Source: Erpetoichthys calabaricus (taxonomy: Eukaryota > Chordata > Cladistia > Polypteriformes > Polypteridae). Taken from it: a stretch of DNA of 64,000 bases. The translations under genes were made by a program, and so were the position numbers. Position 1 is the first letter of the stretch; each line of letters opens with the position of its first letter. The stretch is from assembly GCF_900747795.2 (NCBI RefSeq), contig NC_041401.2, forward strand, positions 70,237,688 to 70,301,687, written 5' to 3'. Of this stretch, positions 35,135-50,100 are shown in pieces. The notes beneath the pieces are model-generated. The model was not told the origin of the DNA. It worked only from the letters and a program-made list of their open reading frames with translations, and searched no databases.

Positions 35135-38100
35135 ACTTTTAGTGAATAGTGGCTGAAAAAACTATGCAGCCAAATAGCCTGCTCTCTTGGAAACATACCT
35201 GTTAGTGCTATTTCACTCTCTGAACAGCAGCTTCTCCTGAATTGCTTCCAAGTCTTTAGCACAACAAGTTTTTTTTTTTTTTTTTTTTTTTATAAATTAC
35301 TCATTCCTGATTTGGTGTAATTTTTTTATTAAAATTGATGAATCATTTTTGCCTTTGGTGGGTGGTAGGTTTTAAAGGCTGAGCCATTGAAACACAGAGA
35401 GCACTATATAATTAGTTCTTTGGGTGTAAATATATTTAGCTTTTTTTTCTAGCTAAGAATATATTGCAGTTGTGCCTTGTATGTGTCATTCTTGGTATTT
35501 TTCACTGTTGTTCCACTTACTTACTTTCCTTTCTTTCTTTATGTTCTTTGATGTGTTAGTTTCAGATGTTGGTCTTCAATCTGTGAGATGTATTTTTACA
35601 GTATGGTAAGCTTTCTTTGTGCTTCTTTAATCATAAACAGGAGTTCTTGCTGACTGGTCTGCCACTGTTTTTGAATTGTGTTTAATGTTTGATTATAATT
35701 GCTGCTTTTCAAGGTGATCTAACATTTTATTTGAGTAATCAAGGTTAATGTTGAAACCTTGCTATGAGAAAATCATGATCTTACCCGAACAAAAACATAT
35801 ATTAGATACATTTCACATTTAATAATGTGGCATTACACTTAAAGTTTCAAACTCTAACTTTTCTTCTTGTCAAGAATCTTAGTAAACAGTTTTATTTATA
35901 CCCTTTGTGACCTTTGTTTTCGTTTGAAATATATACAGTTCTCACATTAAGTATTCAAAAGTATGTTTCTTCTTTTTCATATTGTGATAAAAATAAATAT
36001 ATAATGTTGCACAAGAACAAACTTCAACAGTTCAGTTTCAGTTAATCTTCCTGGTAATGAAATGTGCCTCTGGACTTTGCCCAAGTGTCTGTACTTTCAG
36101 GTGTGACTAACATGAGCACAAACGCATGTTAGTTTTATCTAAAGTGAACAACTTTGTTTACTTGTTTTTATCTTTTTTTTTTTGTTCAAATGCTTATTGT
36201 AAATTTTCATAGTGCAGTAATAAACTGGATGTTTTGAGATTTGTTTGGACTTCAGGACAACATGGTGCTGTAGTGGTTAGAACTGCTACCTTGCAGATCC
36301 TGAATCCTGTATTCAAACGGAGCTTCTGAACATTGTGGAATTTACATATTCTCCCTGTACTTTCTGGATACTCCGGATTGTTTTTGTCTTATTTTCTCTC
36401 TTTCAAAAGCTGAGTTTCCTAGTTTGATTGACATTTCTAAACTGACAAATTGTGGCTGCTCAGCTGTCTACATCTTATGATGGACAGGTTTCATGTTCAG
36501 AGTTGGCATCAGTCCATCACCAGGCATATATCTATAAGCACACCCCAATTTTAAAAGGCAATTAAGCCATAAAAATAACCTTACCCTAAAACTCACAGAA
36601 GGCATATGGGTGGAAAACCTCCGGAGATCTGTGGAAAGTTAGTAAACCCAGTTTGACTTTGGTGTTTTGAGGAAGCAGTGCCAACTTCTTTGCTTATGTC
36701 CCGTTTAACTTCTTTAGACTAATACATGAAGAAACACACTTTAGTATAATAATACTACTACAATCTCACGGTCTCCTTTTGCTTAATTGAAAGAATTCTA
36801 ATCCACCCACTTACATTCCAATGGGAATAGATGTACTGTTCTTCTTGAAATGTCTGAGAATTACTTGGAAATTCTTGAGTTTATTGTTGTATCTTAACAT
36901 CCAGATTCTCAACTAGCATTCCTTAAATGAAGGCATAATATTGAGTAGATGTAAATTTTATAGCCTTTCTACTAGCATTCTTTTGCTCTTTATTACTGTG
37001 CCATTTGTTTCTTATTTCTTTTCCTGTGGTTGATGGAAGGGAACATTAAAGGTGCTAGTATAAGGTATCAAAATAAAAGACAAGGTTCAGCATCATACTT
37101 CTGATGTTTGGAACATGTAAATGTATATAAATAGGGATGAAAACAGTTTTAATTCATGCTATTTCTTATATACAGTTGTCCTTGAAAGTTTGTGAACCCT
37201 TTAGAATTTTATGTATTTCTGCATAAATATGACCTAAAACGTCATCAGATTTTCACTCCAGTCCTAAAAATAGATAAAGAGAAACAAGTCAAACAAATGA
37301 GACAAAAATATTATACTTGGTCATTTATTTATTGAGGAAAGTGATTGAATATTACATATTTGTGAGTGGCAAAAGTATGTGAACCTCTAGGATTAGCAGT
37401 TAGTTTGAAGGTGAAATTAGAGTCAGATGTTTTCAATCAATGGGATGACAATCAGGTGTGAGTGGGCACCCAGTGTTATTTAAATAACAGGGATATATCA
37501 AAGTTTGCTCTTCACAACACATGTTTGTGGAAGTGTATCATGGCACGAAGAAAGGAGATTTCTGAGGACCTCAGAAAAAGAGTTGTTGATGCTCATCAGG
37601 CTGGAAAAGGTTACAAAACCATCTCTAAAGAGTTTGGACTCCACCAATCCACAGTCAGACAGATTGTGTACAAATGGAGGAAATTCAAGACCATTGTTAC
37701 GCTCACAGGAGTGGTCGACCAACAAAGATCACTCCAAGTGCAAGGCGTGTAATAGTCGGCAAGGTCACAAAGGACCCCAGGGTAACTTCTAAGCAAATGA
37801 AGGCCTCTTTCACATTGGCTAATATTCATGTTCATGAGTCCACCATTAGGAGAACACTGAACAACAATGGTGTGCATGGCAGGGTTGCAAGGAGAAAGCC
37901 ACTGCTCTCCAAAAAAAACATTGCTGCTCGTCTGCAGTTTGCTAAAGGTCACGTGGACAAACCAGAAGGCTATTGGAAGAATGTTTTGTGGACGGATGAG
38001 ACCAAAATGGAACTTTTTGGATTAAATGAAAAGCGTTATGTTTGGAGAAAGGAAAACACTGCATTCCATCATAAGAACCTTATCCAATCTGTGAAACATG

Positions 38101-41100
38101 GTGGTGGTAGTATCATGGTTTGGGCCTGTTTTGCTGCATCTGGGCCAGGATGGCTTGCCTTCATTGATGGAACAATGAATTCTGAATAATATCAGAGAAT
38201 CCTAAAGGAAAATGTCAGGACATCTGTCCATGAACTGAATCAGCGACCCTAAGCACACAAGTCGTTCTACCAAAGAATGGTTAAAGAAGAATAAAGTTAA
38301 TGTTTTGGAATGGCCAAGTCAAAGTCCTGACCTTAATCCAATCGAAATGTTGTGGAAGGACCTGAATCGAGCAGTTAATGTGAGGAAACCCACCAACATC
38401 CCAGAGTTGAAGCTGTTCTGTACGAAGGAATGGGCTACAATTCCTCCAAGCCGGTGTGCAGGACTGATCAACAGTTACCAGAAACGTTTAGTTGCAGTTA
38501 TTGCTGCAAAGTGGGGGTCACACCAGATACTGAAAGTAAAGGTTCACATACTTTTGCCACTCACAAATATGTAATTTTCGATCATTTTCCTTAATAAATA
38601 AATGACCAAGTATAATATTTTTGTCTCATTTGTTTAACTGGTTTCTCTTTATCTACTTTTAGGACTTGAGTGAAACTCTGATGATGTTTTAGGTCATATT
38701 TATGAAGAAATATAGAAAATTCTAAAGGGTTCACAAACTTTTAAGCACAACTGTAGTTGGGTCCATAAATATTTGGACAGAGACAACTTTTTCTAATTTT
38801 GGTTCTGTACATTACCACAATGAATTTTAAATGAAACAACTTAATTGCAGTTGAAGTGCAGACTTTCAGCTTTAATTCAGTGGGTTGAACAAAACGATTG
38901 CATAAAAATGTGAGGCAACTAAAGCATTTTTTAACACAATCCCTTCATCCCTTCAATTAAGATCAAAATTAGTAAAAATATTATAGAAGCAAAATGGAGC
39001 ATCATCTTCAGTTAATGACCTCTGCAATGACTTCCTAACCTAAGTATGACAACTAGTGGTCATTGGACTAATGAATGCTGTTGATGGTATCTGGGTTCCA
39101 TTGCTTTTCATGGCACATGCCAGTTGCAGCATGATGAAGCCTTTTTTTTAATCTACTGGTCTTGACTTCACTGCAGAAGTACAGTGTATCCGTTCAAGTT
39201 CATGGAAGAACAACAAACAATTTTTAAAATTTTTTTTTTAACTTATCCAATTGCTTGAACCTTGTACTATGGTTTAGGCTTTATTGATTGATTGATTGAT
39301 TATTTCTAAATTGTTTTGCATCATTTGTGTACAGGACCTGGAACTCAAGGAGCAAAAATGGCGGAGAAAAGCTGAAGACCTGCAGATTCAACTGAAACAC
39401 CTTAGGGAGGAAAACCAGCAGCTGCTCAACCAGGTTTCCTGCAGCCTCTCCAAAGAAGGCAAAGGATTATTTATTCACAAATTTTGAAAATACTTTATTT
39501 AAAGTAAATACCAGAAAACATGTTTTACTCTATAACTATGTAGTGTTAAATTATAAAAACTGTTTCTTGAATGCATATTCATGTAATGTTTATACTAAGA
39601 TTTGAGGAAATTATTACAATATATCGGCCCATCCACAATATAAAGTTTTGCCGAATATGATAACCTTTCAGTGAAACACTACAAGTTTAGTGAATATATT
39701 TTTAAAAAGACAAACACATGTAAAATGTAAAGAATGCATTTTTGTCTGCTTATTCTCCCTTGTGTTAATCTTTGCCTGATCTAATGAAAGGTGTTATGAG
39801 ATGTAACAATTTACTAGTTTAGAACCTGTTGTATAAATCTGAAGCAAAGCAACCATGGTTAACATTATCTTATAACTTGATGTTTTAGACAGCACATTGC
39901 AAAAAGAAAGGGAAATCATGTTAAAACTAAAAGGAATTGTTGACAAACAACGAGATGAGATCCGTGCCCAGGGGCAAGAGATTGCCATCAAAACAAAGGA
40001 GGTGGAGGCAGTAAGTACCAGGACCAATAAGTATATAAATAATAAAACTAATAAATAATAATAAGTACCAATAACTTCCAGTGCTGCCTTGAGCGGCTGC
40101 CTGCAACATTAACTTTGTGTATGTTTTTTTTTTTTTTTTTTTTTTTTTTTTGTTCTTTATTTCGCCTTATACAATTTCTTGTATTAGGAATTTGGTAGTT
40201 TTCGCATACCCCTTGGGGTCAGAGCGCAGGGTCAGCCATTGTACAGTGCCCCTGGAGCAATTACAGGTTAAGGGCCTTGCTCAAGGGCCCAGCAGAGCAG
40301 TGGCCTTTTTTTTTTTGGCAGTGACGGGGATTCGAACCTTAGGATCCTTAGCCTCAGAGCCACCACTCCACCCATGTTTGTTTGTCTTTGCTGTTGTTTG
40401 CTATTTTGTTGCTAACTTTTTTTTTTGATAATATGGAAAATGGAAAGTGTGAGAAAGGACTAGCACTCACTTACACATGACTGTAGCTGTTGGACTTACG
40501 TCTTTTGTCTCCCAAAACAACGGAGCTTTTGGGAGCTAATCTCTGGGCTGCAGTAGAACTGCAGTGGCAACATCAGGGGAAGAGAGCAGGTGACCGACTG
40601 ACTCCACAACAAGAGAAGAAGGTACAGATACCTGCCTTTGATTATCATGGAAAATGTAAGATCGCTGGTGAATAAAACTGATGAACTTTCAGTGCTAATC
40701 AGGAACTAAGGGGAATACAAACTCAGCAGTCTCTTCTGCTTCACTGAGGTGTGGCTTGGAGTGGAAACACCGGACTCTGCAGTTGTGCTGGACGGATTTA
40801 AAATTGTGTGGGTGGACAGAAGCAGGCCAGAAAGAGGCAGGCTTGTCATTTTTGCGAATGAAAAATGGTGCCACCCTGGACACATTACTATTAAAGCACA
40901 GAATTGGTCACTGTGGGATTAGGACCTTACTATATGCTGAGAGTTTTCACATGTCATTGTGCTTGGAGTTTAGATCCCCCCCCCCTCAGCAGATGTGGCT
41001 TTCCTCCACCCTCACTAATTTTTACCAGTTTGTGGACTATAAAACTAGAGAAGAAAGGACCATGGACTTGTTGTATGCCAGTGTTAAAGAGGCATCTAAC

Positions 41101-44100
41101 TCTGTTCCTTTGCCATGTTTAGGCTGATCAGACCATAATTTGGTACAGGTCATACCTGCATTTAAAACCATTGTCCAGAGGCTGCCAGCCACCACTAAGA
41201 TCATGCAGAAATGGACGCCGGAGGATGAGGAGGCTCTGAAGGATGCTTTTGAAAACACTGACTGGGATGTGTTTTGTGAGTCACATGGCCAGGACTTTGA
41301 GGTCTCAGCCTCTATCACAGACAACATCAGATTCTGTGTGCATTTCATAGTCCCCAAAAAGGCAGTGCGCTGTTTCACCAGCAACAAACCTTGTATCACA
41401 AAAGACTTGAAAGCTCTACTGAATAGGAAGATATTCTATATCTATTCTAAGAATATTTCAGGTCTGGAGATAAAGGGTGCAGTCAGAACTGAAGAAGCAG
41501 CTCTGAAAGGGGAAAGCCCACTACAGAGACAACCTTGAGCACACATTACAGCAAAACAACATGAAGAAAGTGTGGAATTGCTTGAGGACTGTCACTGCTA
41601 GAAGCAGGCTGTTATATATTACATGGAAAGGAAGGAGACAAGAGCAGAGCTAATGAACTGAACCAGTTCTTCAAAAGGTTTGACTCATTCTTGTCAGTAC
41701 AGCTCTCCCCCAATACTGATAGCCTGCGACCTCAGGAAGTTCTAGACTCCCAACTGCCATCTGCATGCTGCACAACCTTCCCTCACAATGGCATCACAAA
41801 TGTGGTCTCCAGCTCCTCGCCACTCTTCGGACTTTGTGTCTGTACTGATGAAGTGAAGAGAGAGTTGGGAAATCTGCATAAACAAGGCTTCAGGGCCAGA
41901 TGGAATCAGCCCCAGGGTGTTGAAAACATGTGCCTGCCAAATCTGCGGGGTCCTACAGCACCTGTTCACTGAATTTGCAGAAGATTCCCCAGCTGTGGAA
42001 AACATCACATGTGGTCCCAGTGCTAAAGAAAACACATTCCAGTGATCCCAAGGACTTCAGACCAGTAGCTGTTACTTCATACATCATGAAGACCTTTGAG
42101 AGGCTGGTCCTAAAACAGCTACGGCCCCTGGTTTCGGAACATCTCGATCCTCTGCAGTTTGCCTATCAGACACACATAGATTTGGAAGATGTTCTCATGT
42201 ACATGTTCCCGCTTGGACAAAGACGGCACCACAGTGAGGATCATGTTCTTTGACTTTTCCAGTGCCTTTAACACCATTCTGCCTCACTGACTGGGTGAAA
42301 AGCTCAAGGATTGGAATGTTGATGCCCCACAATCTCTGGATCTTGGACTATCTGACCAATAGACAGCAGTTTGTGAGGCTGAGGGACTGTGTGTCAGAGG
42401 TGGTGGTGTGTAATATTGGAGCACCTTAGGGAACTGTCCTGTCTCCCTTCCTGTTTACCCTTTACACTTTGCCATCTACAGAAATTTTCAGATGATTTGG
42501 CCATCATAGGCTGCCTTAATAATGGAGTTGAGTCAGAGTACAGGAAGGTTGTGGAGAACTTGGTCTTGTGGTGCAGGTACAACAACTAAACATCAGCAAG
42601 AGCTGATGGAGGACTTTAAGCATGCTAAGGAGACTGTTGAGACCTGTCACCATCCAGGGGGATGTCATGGAAGAGGTGCAGACCTACAAGTACTTAGGGT
42701 TTCATATAAACAACAAATTGGGGTAGTCTGACAACACAGTGGCTCTGTATAAGAAGGATCAGAGCAGCTGTACTTGTTAAGGAGGCTCGGGTCTTTTGAT
42801 ATGTGCAGCAAGCTACAGGAAATGCTCTATCAGTCCTTAGTAGCCAGTGTGGTGTTCTATACAGTGGTCTCCTGGGGAAGCAACTTGACCTCAAAAGAAG
42901 CACAATGCCTAAATAAACTTGCCAGAAAAGCATGCTCCATCACAGGGTGAGCCCTGGACGTCTTGAAGCTGTTGTAAAAAAGAGGATGGTGACAAAATTG
43001 GATGCCATCATGAAAATTACCCTTCATACCCTCTAGGGGGTGCTCTCTTGGACCACATTTAGCCACAGGGTAATTCCACCACAGTGTGCTAAGGAACGCC
43101 TCTAGACGTCTTTTCTGCCCAATGCTATCACACATTTCATTCCTTCCTTCCTGGGCATTTTTGAAGTTTATTTTGAAATATCATTTTAATATGTCTGAAC
43201 AATATACATTTATTTTTTTGTTTGTTTTTATTTACATATAATTTGATTGATTGATTGGCTATTATTTGTCCTTGTTTTTATCTGAATTGTATGGATTAAT
43301 GAAGTTTATCTAATCTAATCATATGATCACATGACATCCTCATCAGTGAATATCTTGGACTTTATTCCTTTTCATAAAGTTATATCCAATGGATGGATAA
43401 CTATATCTAGGTGAATATAGTTCTATCTGTATCTAACTATATCTAGATCCATCTAGTTATCTAGATGGATAACTATAAATAAATACATGGATGAATTCTA
43501 CAATAGGGCATGGTGGACACTACCAATTAAATAATATATGTTCGAAAACTGACCTGTATATTGTAAGTTACAGAGGCAGTAAAGATAACAAAAACAAAAT
43601 TCATCAACTTGTTACTATCTCATACCTGGGGAACTATTTTCTTCTCCCATTGGTTAGTACATTATTATGTGTGCTGTTACCATGGGCCCAGGTGACAGGG
43701 TCATGGCTATCATGAGCATAAAATATATTGAGAAGAACTATAGATACTTCAGTGTATTTTAATTGCATTCAAGTGAAATCAAGATATACAGTACCTTCTG
43801 CTAAATTTGGAACTGTTTAATATTAGATGTTATAATGGCTGCTCTGTAGAGTTAACCTGGTCACACTTGTGTATTCTTCAGTTGCAGGAACAGCTTGATC
43901 GTTTTATGAAAATGAACAGTGATTTACGACACAAGCAGTCAATTGCTCAAGCTCAGGTGACAAGTGCCAGTGAGACAAAGGCTAATCTAGAAGCTGACCT
44001 TGAGGAGAGGCAAAAGGAAATTGCGAGGTTAAGAAAGAGGCTAGAGGAAGAAATAAACAAACAAGAATCTGGGAAAATGGAAGAGGTAGGCTTTCCTCTT

Positions 44101-47100
44101 TTCGGCTTTACACAATAATTATGTCTTATTTTTAATATAAAACAATTTCCTCCTGGGGGGACAAATAACATTCTATTGATCTATCTATAATCTCCCGTCC
44201 TTTGGTTTCTTATAATTAATACTGTTTCTATAAAGGTGAAACGTATAAATTGCATCATAGAGACTTACATTTTCTACACTGATTAATAATTGGTTAAAGC
44301 TGGACCAAACCCTTCACATTAAAAAGAGTAATCCTAGACATAATTATTTACACATCTAAGCACAGTGCCATTCACGTTTCTCGATGTGTTAATGAGAATG
44401 TAATTTTCTGCTAAGATCAAATATCACAACAGGTCTTGACTTACTGTACAATAATTTTTCTGGTGCAAACAATCCGGTCCAGTTTATAAGGTGAAGAAGA
44501 CGGGCACTATTGTGAAACTGCCTGACTACAGATGGCTGATACCCATGTATAGTAAACACTTAACTTAGGATACTTTCTTTTAGTAAAAGTGGATATAATG
44601 GACAAAATCTGCTTAGTTTATGTTTTGTCCCAATTATTTTTTTACTGCACCCCTCTAAATGCTGGAACATCTCAGTGCTCTTCTGACATCTGTTAAAAAC
44701 TTGTATTTTGGGAGCAAGGGAAACTGTAGTTTTTAATTTCTCACAGAGAGGCAATTTTGTCTATTTGATTCCTGCATGACTGACTGTGCATGCAGCAAGC
44801 TAAAGGTAGAAAGTAATTTACTACATTGAGACATTTTGCCACAACAGTAAGCCACTCTGCGGAAAAATAACTTAATTTCAAAAATATCAAACGTATCCTT
44901 TCAATTGTATTTAAAAAATACTAGTGGGCTCTGCCCCCTGCTCACTTCGCTCGCCAACCCCCAGGCGGGCATTATGCGCTAGCCACTTAGCAGATCTGCC
45001 GCTCGCGTATGGGGAAGCGGATGTACAATTTAAACAGGTAAAACATAATAAATTGAAAGAAAATTATGTTTCATGTTGCATTAGAGGTATTAGTTGTGTT
45101 TTCATTCTGTTTGGCTTTGCAATTAACACACAAATCCTTTTTAAACTTTTACTGTAAAACTTCAGTAAAAACAATTTTTTTAATTAACTTAAATATCACA
45201 TTGAATTTTGATTCTGTGTTTGGACTTACATCGAGACAATGCAACATATAACTGCCTGTGAGTGAATATCGTTTCTTTCTCTCTAATAAATAAACCGACT
45301 TTTTCGAATGTTTGTCCCTGTGATTTGTTAATTCTCATAGCAAAAGCTATTCTAATGGGAAACTGTAAACGTTTTAATACGGATGGCATATTAAGATCTC
45401 CTTATGAATGATGGAGGCCACTGTGCTCATTGGGACCTTCAAAGCAGCAGAAATTTTTCTGTAACCTTCCCCAGATTTGTGCCTCGAGACAATCCTGTCT
45501 CAGAGGTCTATAGACATTTCCTTTGACTTCATGCTTGGTTTGTGCTCTGACATGAACTGTCAATTGTGGGACCTTATATAGATAGGTGTGTGCCTTTCCA
45601 AATCCTGTCCAATCAACTGAATTTACCACAGGTGGACTCCAATTAAGCTGCAGAAACATCTCAAGGATGATCAGGGGAAACAGGATGCATCTGAGCTCAA
45701 TTTTGAGCTTCATGGCAAAGGCTGTGAATACTTATGTACATGGGATTTCTCAGTTTTTTTTATTTTTAATAAATTTGCAAAAACCTCAAGTAAACTTTTT
45801 TCACGTTGTCATTATGGGGTGTTGTGTGTGGAATTCTGAAGGAAAGAAATTAATTTAATCCATTTTGGAATAAGGCTGTAACATAACAAAATGTGGAAAA
45901 AGTGATGTGCTGTGAATACTTTCCAGATGCACTGTATGTATGTGTGTGTGTACTAGGGGGCTTAGTTCGCCAACTCCCGTGTTTGGTTTTTCAGATACAC
46001 ACTTTTAAGATTTTTTTTTTCTTTGAATTGTTGCAATTTCATTAGTTTCACTTTTATTTCAGAACTTCTTTAAAAACTATTTGGGATCTTCAGAGTCCCA
46101 ACATGCTGAATCTCTTAAATGACGTCCGTGAGACATGTGTTTAATGACTTTGTACCATAATTCAGGATAGGTTTCTCTGTTTGGAATTTCAGCACAGACA
46201 AAACAATCCACATCATCAGTAGTTAATAATTTTTTTTGCAAAGTAACCAATAAATGCATGTGAAGTAAACCCCATTTTTGAAATTCTCTGACTTAAACTT
46301 CAAAGCCTTACAATATTTACATACTTCAGACATATCACCTATGCCCATATATTCAATCTCTATTCGCCTTTTCGTTATTTCTCACAGTAATAATTTCTCT
46401 TTGTTTGCGCTAATGCGATGTTTACTTTCTTTTTTTGACACTCGTTTTTTCCTGCTTTCATATTCTGTATCTTGCTCTGCATGTTTTTCGCACCTACGTA
46501 TTTTGTTTTTTTTTTTGTATCTTTTGAATTCCACTGTTTTCATTATCTCTAACCTGCTCTGCATGTGTTTGGCCCCCTTGTTTTTTAACCTCCTTATGAC
46601 GTTTTGCTTTGTTTTCTACTCTTTGTCTTCTATTTCTGACCTCGCTTTGTCCTGTTATTTTTTCAAATACACCTGGTCTGTGATGATTATTTTCCCTTTT
46701 TTCGAGTAATAATTTCCTTTTGTTTGTGCTAATGTGATCTTTATTATCTTTTTTTGATAGTGTAGGGACCTCTGCACCCAGCTTGAAAAGAGAAGTAAAA
46801 AAAAAACCAGACAGACGTAGTAAAGTCTCACAAAAGTTTAACTTGAACAATCAAGAACCCCCCCCCCCCTTACCGCATCAATCAGTACCCTGCTGTCAGT
46901 ATTCCATGCTGTACTCCGCCCTCCCTCAATCGAACCTAACAGTCACTCCAAAAAAAAAAAGCTTCAACCTGGAAGGGACGCTACAATACTTTCGAATTTT
47001 CCTGCTCTTGTATTCTTTACCTTTCTCTGCATGTGTATCGCGCTGTTTTTTTTGAGCCTTTCGAATTCCACTGCTTTCATAATCTCTAACCTGCTCTGCA

Positions 47101-50100
47101 TGTGTATAGCGCCAACGTTTTTGAACGTCTTTATGAAGTTATACTTTGTCTTTTAATTCAGAGCCCGATTGGATGTGCTTTTTTTCCTAATTCCACTTGT
47201 ACCGGACTAATTATTACTTGCCTTATTTTCTGAATTTGCACCTAGATTATTCTTTTTCTTTTTTGCATTTTTTTCTCTCCAACGCTTTTTAGTCTCTTTT
47301 CTCCATGCTGCTCTTTCTTCTTTGCTTAGTCGTCGACGTTTCATCTATAACGTATTGTCCTTATATGCTTTATATGCACTGAGAGCCCTGGATCTGTGTG
47401 CTCAAAGCCTTGACACGACTGAGTGTTTTGCTGCCTGTGGTCTTATTTGATATTGGTTATAAGTAGGGTGTGTCTTGCAAGAATCTCATGTTCTACATCC
47501 CCGCGAGACGGTCTTGGGTCAATCTATTGGCACGAAGTTTTATGTTTAAGGTCCCCGCAAGATGCTCCGTGGCCACGGTCTTGGGTCAATCTATTGGCAC
47601 GAAGTTTTATGTTTAAGGTCCCCGCAAGATGCTCCGTGGCCAATCTCTTTCGTCTCGTGGGTGTTTTAAGTGTCTTCCGTGATCGTCATGTGATGATCAC
47701 GTCTCGTCTCCCTAGTCATTCTCTTCCAGGATTTTTTTTTATAATAGAGATATATGGACTATACTGTTCCGAAGGAACTTCAGCTGTCAAGTTTACAATA
47801 TTGTTGTCTGAACTTGAACTTTATGTGCATAGTGTCTGTCTAATGGGAAGTGTGCAATTTAAAAATGTTTTTAAACATTTACCTAAGCATTCTTCATCGA
47901 TCAATCCATCACACTAGCTTAATCCAGTAGGAGGTCTGGGGCTTGGGGGCCCATCTGGAAAACATCAGATGTACAAAGGACCAGTCCAGCACAAAACATG
48001 CAAGTTATAATAATTAGCGACTTTAAATTGGCCAGGACTGGCAGTGATTATCCATGTCTGTTCAGAAAATAAATCGATAAACATGCATATTGAATTATTG
48101 CTGCAATTTCTGCAGCATGTACCTATAAATGTCATATTGTTGATAATCATAATAATAATAATATTAATAAGGGCTTTTCCTGAAAAAGTGAAACCACACT
48201 GAAGTGCTACAAACTTTAAAACATACACTGCAAGAGTTTGGGTCTAGAGCTCAGGGCATTGAATCTGTGAGGTACCAATGTAAACTGCTTTATCTCCTTA
48301 TGTATTTAATCATTACAATTATAAAAAATATATATATATATTTTTCTCATTTAGTTATTTTATGTATATTTGGAAAGAAAAACTTTTTTACCTGGATATC
48401 CACATGTGATTATTTAAAACAATAAATAAATTATCTGTCTATACATATTTTTTTTTAGCTTCTTAAGGCTTTTAGTCACAATAAAGTTATCAAAAAATGA
48501 TGGGCCTCTAGTGAAAAGCAGTGTAGTTACATTTCAGCTAGCTGAAATTATATGAAACTATAAAGCAATATAATTCCCTGAATTCCTATACAAAAGAATA
48601 TACGATTGTTTACTTATACCCTCGTATTTCCCAGTTCATTTTTCAGTATCGTTCAAGAATAGCTACCTTTACTGTTTCTAATTTTAAATAGTATATGTTG
48701 TTTGTTGATCCATTAATGTCTTATCTTTAGTGTATCATAAAAAGACCAAGGTGAATTAATGACCTAATGTTGCCATATTTTAGTTTTTGCTTAGTGACTT
48801 ATATAATGCTTTGTTTTTTTGTGTTTTTCTTTCTTTAAAGCCACGGAATGGTAAGAATGAAATAGACCTCACTGATAAAATGGTGATAGACCTGAAGGAT
48901 CCCAATAGACCTTGTTTTACAAAACAGGAGGTGAAACAAATTCTGATTGAGAGGAATGAACTGAAGGCAAACCTCTTCCTTGTTCAGGAGGAGCTGTCCT
49001 ATTATCAGAGGTCTGTGTTATGTTGCCATTTTGCTTTTTATGAAATTACTTTCCAGTCACTTTGCAGCACTAGAATCCCACAATGTTGTAATATCTTTTA
49101 GGGAGATCCTGAATGATGAGCGTTATCCAGGATTCCTCATGGAGGCTTTCCGCAGTGCCATTAAGAGACAGAGAAAGAAGATCAAAGCCAAGATGCTGGG
49201 TATTCCAGAAGAGCAATGTAGCAGGTATGAGCACCAAAGTACCATAAAACAAACTAGGAAATACAGAGGACCTTTTTCACATGTAATGTGTTTTTTTAAT
49301 TGCCTAGTGATGATGAGCAGAGGGAGACAATATTTACTGACAGTGGGCTAGACTGCACTGACAGCGGATCATCGGAATCCAGAATACAAAACCTGTAAGT
49401 AAAATGTCAAAATGTAAATTCAGCTAGAAAATGTATTTTTATACTGTATTTTCTTGATTGTAGAGTGTAAATCCTTTGTATTTTCAGCAATATAATTTTA
49501 AAAAGTGGGATTTTTGTGCTTGAAAAGTATCGGTGGTGTTTATTCTTTCTTTCTTTCTAAACATTCTGTAATGTTTAAAAACTTCAGACCAAGCTTCTAA
49601 AACGCCTTTCAACTTAGTTTCCCATGTCCTGAACAGATTTGGAAAGCACTAATCTTTTAATTACCGTATGTAAAATGCTCAGAGAGGTTCTGGTAAAAAG
49701 TTTGCTGTTTTGCATTTCAGAAGCTAAAGTTATTGAATAATACACATTGAATTTAGTTAGATTATTCATCCAAATTAATAATGTTAATGGCCTTAATCTG
49801 TTTGAATGGCAACCAGACAATCATTTGGTAAAACCTTCGATATCCAAGGCTGTGTTTATTTTTAAGAGTTCTTTGACCTTTTGTATATTTCTAATCTCCA
49901 TATAGCTTTTATTAGTTAAGGCCTAGACTGACGCACATGGTAGGAATAGCCCAGCCTGAAAATAGAAATGACAAAATGAGGAATGAATGTGACTCCGTGT
50001 AGTCTGAATCCTATGACTTTTTCAATTCATAACATAAATTATCATGCAAACAAATAAGAAACACATGCTTGTAGTGCCACCTTAGGGTCCTCTGTTGTCT

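Noticed and set aside
39434-39439. GTTTCC as the canonical donor of rilp exon 2
   Set aside because: Would put exon 3 out of frame and drop the SLSKE residues; no phase-0 acceptor exists before the conserved LQKERE block.
47423-47917. 164-codon + strand ORF
   Set aside because: Spans the 67-bp tandem duplication in a Helitron; the repeated SIYWHEV/NLLARSF pieces are a side effect in shifted frames.
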